Source of the DNA: an uncultured Rikenellaceae bacterium
Lineage (GTDB): Bacteria; Bacteroidota; Bacteroidia; Bacteroidales; Rikenellaceae
Assembly (NCBI GenBank): GCA_947054185.1
Contig: CAMRVW010000087.1
Span: 1 to 9,762, forward strand
Direction: 5' to 3'
DNA length: 9,762 nucleotides
Below the pieces are notes generated by a model. That model was not told the origin of the DNA. It did no database searches and worked only from the letters and a program-made list of their open reading frames with translations. The position numbers and the translations under genes were made by a program. Of the stretch, positions 6,803 to 9,762 are shown piece by piece (position 1 is the first letter of the stretch; each line of letters starts with the position of its first letter).

Positions 6803-7849
6803 ATGAAGAGATTATTGTTTTTTCTCGTGATGCTGGCATTTGTGGTCTCTTGTCAGAAGAGCGACGAACAGGGCGAACTGCCCATAAAGGGATTTTATGT
6901 GCCGGCATTCGACGGACCCGTTGCTCCCGGCGAAGAGATAAGCCTCATAGGCGAGGGATTCACCCAGTGGAGCGAGATATGGTTCAGAAAAAGCGAAACC
7001 TCTCTGACGGAGAGCAATTATGTGCAGGCCACCGTCACCAAGGTTAACGCGACGGGCATAACGTTCACCGTGCCGCAGACTAATGGCGAACAGTGCGTCA
7101 TGCTCAAACATGGCGGTGTCATGTACGAACTTTTCATCATGACGGTAAGGGCATCGGTTGACGCATCGGAGATACTGCCAAAAAAGATTGTCAAGATTGC
7201 ATCGGCAAATTACTATTACGCGTATGAATATGACGACAAAGGACGCATCGTGAAGATGACGGAATATCGCAACAATGTCGCCTCCACCGTGAAATACACC
7301 TATTCGGCCGACCGCATCACAGTGTCGGAAGACGGCGGAGTAAAAAGCACATATGAGTTAAGGGATGGTCGTACAGACTATTACACCGATATAGTCAATG
7401 AATTTGACTGCAAGTTCGAGTACGAGGCCGGCCATTTGAGCACAATCACGGGCGACGACATAATGGGTGATGATAACAAGTCGTTCAAGGCCGAATGTAC
7501 GTTCGACGGAGACAAACTGGTCGGTTACACCTATAAAGACAGCGAACATACCAAGACATTGACATTCGCATACGATGAAGTGTACGGAGTGCAGCCCAAC
7601 AACCTCAACATAGACTTGTTGTCGCTTCTCTGCAAAGATTTGATGATAAACTCGGAAGCCCTGCAATTAGGTGTGTCGGGTGATCGCTCCAGATATCTGC
7701 CAGGCCGTGTGGAGATAACGTCCGCCGACGAGCGAGCCTATGCCCTGATATTCGTTTGCCAGATGAACGACAATTACATAGGGCAGATTACGGTCATCGA
7801 CGACGACCACAAGGAGCATGCCTCCTGGGTGTTTTTCTATGAGAAATAG
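6803..7849 (+). CDS. Lipoprotein with IPT/TIG-like and DUF4595-like domains
   Basis: This 348-residue predicted lipoprotein has no known enzymatic role. Residues 1-16 are a signal peptide (KR then a hydrophobic core) ending in the lipobox VVSC with the lipidated C17. The following QKSDEQGE is acidic, as in Bacteroidetes surface-export signals, so display on the cell surface is plausible. Residues about 31-116 look like an IPT/TIG immunoglobulin-like fold (GEEISLIGEGF, then VTKVNATGITFTVP). The rest (about 127-348) resembles DUF4595, with beta-rich stretches such as YAYEYDDKGRIVKM and the late NLNIDLLSLL and RYLPGRV. The ATG at 6803 is chosen over an upstream TTG at 6797 because the signal peptide fits it directly. 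Such proteins often lie near polysaccharide- or adhesion-related loci, but no partner gene is adjacent here. Confidence 0.82.
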   Translation: MKRLLFFLVMLAFVVSCQKSDEQGELPIKGFYVPAFDGPVAPGEEISLIGEGFTQWSEIWFRKSETSLTESNYVQATVTKVNATGITFTVPQTNGEQCVMLKHGGVMYELFIMTVRASVDASEILPKKIVKIASANYYYAYEYDDKGRIVKMTEYRNNVASTVKYTYSADRITVSEDGGVKSTYELRDGRTDYYTDIVNEFDCKFEYEAGHLSTITGDDIMGDDNKSFKAECTFDGDKLVGYTYKDSEHTKTLTFAYDEVYGVQPNNLNIDLLSLLCKDLMINSEALQLGVSGDRSRYLPGRVEITSADERAYALIFVCQMNDNYIGQITVIDDDHKEHASWVFFYEK

Positions 7850-7982
7850 ATAATCGTACGCCTTGCAAGAACAGTGTTGCGGGCACTGCACGTTTATTTG
7901 CGGAAACTGCCTCCGGCGGCCCTTCCGGGGGAGGGGTCACGGACCCCGATTTGAGATATTGAGGAACAACTAAGGTATAAGT
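7850..7982. other. Intergenic segment with small GC-rich hairpins
   Basis: CAGTG/CACTG (7872-7888) and GGGGTC/GACCCC (7933-7947, loop ACG) can form hairpins, neither with a T-tract. The 7909-7947 part (GGCGGCCCTTCCGGGGGAGG) loosely resembles the GCGGCCCTCCG..GGCGGAGG start of the dispersed repeat, so it may be a remnant. That likeness is weak. Confidence 0.35.
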
Positions 7983-8042
7983 ACGAAAATATGATATAAA
8001 GGTGTTTCGACTCGGGCTCACACCTTTATATCATATTTTCGT
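7983..8042. terminator. Long stem-loop between convergent genes, probable bidirectional terminator
   Basis: Bases 7983-8005 and 8020-8042 are perfect reverse complements (23 bp) around a 14-base loop (8006-8019). The outer stem is AT-rich, while the inner part is AAAGGTGT/ACACCTTT. The + strand continues into TTTTC after the stem. It separates the + lipoprotein gene from the - GH16 gene, so it could stop transcripts from both sides, although it lies about 260 bases beyond the GH16 stop. The stem is longer than most terminators. A role as an RNA-processing site or part of a mobile element is not excluded. Confidence 0.55.
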
Positions 8043-8304
8043 TTTCGGCCCTGAAGTTGAATGCCGAAATGATATTCAAAATGGTCATGGCCACTTCGCG
8101 TAAAGGGTAAGAAATGCAGAGCGGCAGACAAGAACGGAATAGTTGCTGCAAAACATCACGCTATTCGACAAACAGGCGAGGGGCACCGGGCCTCCTTACC
8201 GATACATATTATGCCGGACTTCCAATCGTCGTTATATTCAATCCAAACCGCCAACCGGGCCACCGCACCTCCATGCAACGTAAACTCGCACCTCTTTTGC
8301 GTCG
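8043..8304. other. Intergenic DNA with a possible minus-strand gene remnant
   Basis: No intact gene is seen. On the minus strand one frame is open for 44 codons from 8160 to the stop at 8026-8028, which lies inside the stem-loop. It would encode a protein-like tail (YPLREVAMTILNIISAFNF) but lacks a suitable start, and an in-frame stop sits at 8161-8163. It may be the decayed end of a lost gene or chance. The product is not recognised. Confidence 0.3.
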
Positions 8305-9192
8305 TCACCGAACATCAGACCATGCCTCGGAGTAATTGCCTCTCATCGCCTTACCTTTTTTACAGGGCTTCCAAACCTTGACCCAATCTATCTCCATTTT
8401 AACCGGAAGCGTGGCCGGATCGACAGCCCCGACCCAACCGCCGCCCAACTGCATATCCAACAGCAGATAATAAGCCTGATCGAATGGGAACTGTCCCTCC
8501 AGCTCGGTATCGGTCTTGGGATAGGTCAATGTCGGGACGCCATTCACCAAAAAGACCACCTTGTCGGGATAAAACTCCACCCCGTAAGTGTTATACCCCT
8601 GCCTGTCTATCTCTGCCGTCGTGTAACGCTGCGGAGTATCCTGCTTCAAATTAAGCGTATAATGCGAATGTATGGTCTGGTAAACCACTTTGTCATAATT
8701 CAGATGCTCCATAATGTCGACCTCTCCGTTCTTCGGATAAGGGCCGTATTTCTCGTCCTGAGCCAACATCCAAAAGGCAGGCCATGCGCCGACAGCCTCA
8801 CCCAAGCGGGCACGAATCTCTATCTTGCCATATTTCACCGAAAACTTGTCTTTCGTCCACACCCCGCCGGTCAAATATCGGGCGGTATCGGCCTCGGGTC
8901 TGTCGTTCTCTATTCCGTGAAGAATCAGGCAACCGTCCTTAACCTGATAAAGGTCTTCACGCGCCGACATGTAATTGTTCCAATCGGCAGTTCCACGCGG
9001 AATCTTCGACCACTTGGTCGTATCCAAAAAACCATCATATCCGAAATCATCCATCCACACCAGCTCCCACTTCTGAGGCGTCGACAGCTTCACTGCCTTG
9101 TTTTTTCCTCCTCGCGCCCACGCATCGGCAGACAATAAAATAACCGCAACACAAAACAAGCAGACGGTTCGCCAAATCATTTTCCCATTCAT
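8305..9192 (-). CDS. Secreted glycoside hydrolase family 16 (laminarinase/beta-glucanase-like)
   Basis: This 295-residue endo-beta-glucanase-type enzyme is expected to cleave beta-1,3 or mixed-linkage glucans outside the cytoplasm. The N-terminus is a signal peptide (MIWRT, hydrophobic 10-20, likely cut after ADA or AWA near 24-26) with no lipobox, so it is probably periplasmic or secreted. The catalytic GH16 motif is GEVDIMEH, with nucleophile E157, D159 and acid/base E162. Supporting family features are WELVWMDDF near the start of the fold, YGKIEIRARL (121-130), AWPAFWML (136-143) and the terminal MEIDWVKVW (266-274). Length and domain fit a stand-alone catalytic module; a short basic tail follows. 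The start could be M1 or M5, and M1 is kept. No SusC/SusD, sensor or other glycosidase is adjacent, so its exact substrate cannot be inferred from context. Confidence 0.92.
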   Translation of the reverse strand: MNGKMIWRTVCLFCVAVILLSADAWARGGKNKAVKLSTPQKWELVWMDDFGYDGFLDTTKWSKIPRGTADWNNYMSAREDLYQVKDGCLILHGIENDRPEADTARYLTGGVWTKDKFSVKYGKIEIRARLGEAVGAWPAFWMLAQDEKYGPYPKNGEVDIMEHLNYDKVVYQTIHSHYTLNLKQDTPQRYTTAEIDRQGYNTYGVEFYPDKVVFLVNGVPTLTYPKTDTELEGQFPFDQAYYLLLDMQLGGGWVGAVDPATLPVKMEIDWVKVWKPCKKGKAMRGNYSEAWSDVR

Positions 9193-9244
9193 AGAAATGT
9201 CATATATTAATTTTACTTACTCCATTCATGTCATAACTCCGAAA

Positions 9245-9276
9245 CAAAAATACACCTTTACGCAATAGAATACAAG
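9245..9276 (-). promoter_or_regulatory. Promoter of the GH16 gene
   Basis: Read on the minus strand, CTTG (9276-9273) is followed by a 20-base spacer and TATTTTTG (9252-9245), a perfect Bacteroidetes -7 box. The leader to the ATG at 9192 would be about 45-50 bases. Confidence 0.8.
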
Positions 9277-9324
9277 CATTAAAAGACCAATTGCCGCACT
9301 GCAGACTCAATAAGCACCTCGCCG

Positions 9325-9762
9325 TTTTATCTCGCAACATCCAACCGACAGGCTTTTATGCCGACATGGCGGCCAAGGCACGAGGCCGCAACGGGCCGCA
9401 CCTCGCGGTGGGCAGAAAATCCCCCGCGGAGGCCCGTAACCCGCAGAGCAATATATAGCACAGTGACTTGGGGGCGGCGGTGAAGCACATCACTTTCCCG
9501 CCTTGCCTCCCAGGCTCGGCCGAAGCTCCTCCAGGCCAAAAGCACGTCCCAACCAACCCAAGGTGTCGCCCGTCTTTTTCATACACCACGCCAGAACATC
9601 ATCACGCCCTCGACCTCCACGCCGATGCGGCCGACCTACGGTCTGAGGAATGAAAACCGCACAACAATTCCTTATACTCGACACACGAAGTGTGGGGTAA
9701 ACACAAATTCCTTGTAAACGGGCTGAGGAACGAAAGCCCGAGCGGCCCGGAGCCTCCGCCCA
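9325..9762 (-). repeat. Dispersed GC-rich intergenic repeat, copy C (inverted, runs off the window)
   Basis: The reverse complement of this stretch aligns with copy B from 2002 to about 2475. Shared landmarks in order are the GGGCGGAGGCTCCGGG start, the CACACTTCGTGTG palindrome (9682-9694) flanked by AAGGAAT on both sides, CGGCCGCATCGGCGTGGAGG, GACGGGCGACACCTTGG, GTCACTG, GGGTTACGG and GGGATTTTCTGCC. Several insertions and deletions separate the copies, including a 2-base and a 16-base gap near 9640 (2120-2150 in copy B). It begins about 50 bases upstream of the GH16 promoter and continues past the window edge. No gene is supported within it. Confidence 0.85.

Noticed and set aside
7983..8042. 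Insertion-sequence terminal repeat.
   Set aside because: The arms are only 14 bases apart with no transposase between them, and no target-site duplication is evident.

Overview
The window reads as chromosomal DNA of a Bacteroidales bacterium. Four genes are preceded by, or lie close to, the Bacteroidetes-type promoter (TTTG or TTG near -33, about 18-20 bases, then TAnnTTTG near -7). Shine-Dalgarno sequences are not evident. The gene content also fits: a DUF2723 membrane glycosyltransferase-like protein, a rubredoxin-first rubrerythrin, a DUF4595-type lipoprotein and a secreted GH16 glucanase. The fairly high GC content would suit the Muribaculaceae or Barnesiellaceae side of the order, but that placement is only an inference.

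Layout: 1-245 is part of a GC-rich dispersed repeat (copy A), followed by apparently non-coding DNA to 531. 532-1824 (+) is mtaB, a tRNA methylthiotransferase. 1844-2475 is a large second copy of the repeat (copy B), itself partly duplicated. 2685-5741 (+) is the 1018-residue DUF2723 protein. 5912-6463 (+) is the rubrerythrin, closed by a strong terminator at 6483-6511. 6541-6726 is a 77-bp tandem array whose units each carry a promoter-like -33 and -7 arrangement. Only the last, truncated unit has a consensus -7 box, and it feeds the lipoprotein gene at 6803-7849 (+). 7850-8304 holds a 23-bp stem-loop between convergent genes. 8305-9192 (-) is the GH16 enzyme with its own promoter. 9325-9762 is a third copy of the dispersed repeat (copy C), on the minus strand and running off the window.

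The genes do not form an obvious pathway. Each appears to be its own transcription unit, separated by 85-860 bp of DNA, much of it repeats. There is tRNA modification (mtaB), envelope glycosylation (DUF2723), peroxide defence (rubrerythrin), a surface or periplasmic lipoprotein, and beta-glucan degradation (GH16, without SusC/SusD partners here).

The most notable signals are non-coding. One is the GC-rich repeat family, in direct orientation around mtaB (A/B) and inverted around the other four genes (B/C). The other is the tandem array of promoter-like modules ahead of the lipoprotein gene. I found no tRNA, rRNA, CRISPR array or recognisable insertion sequence.
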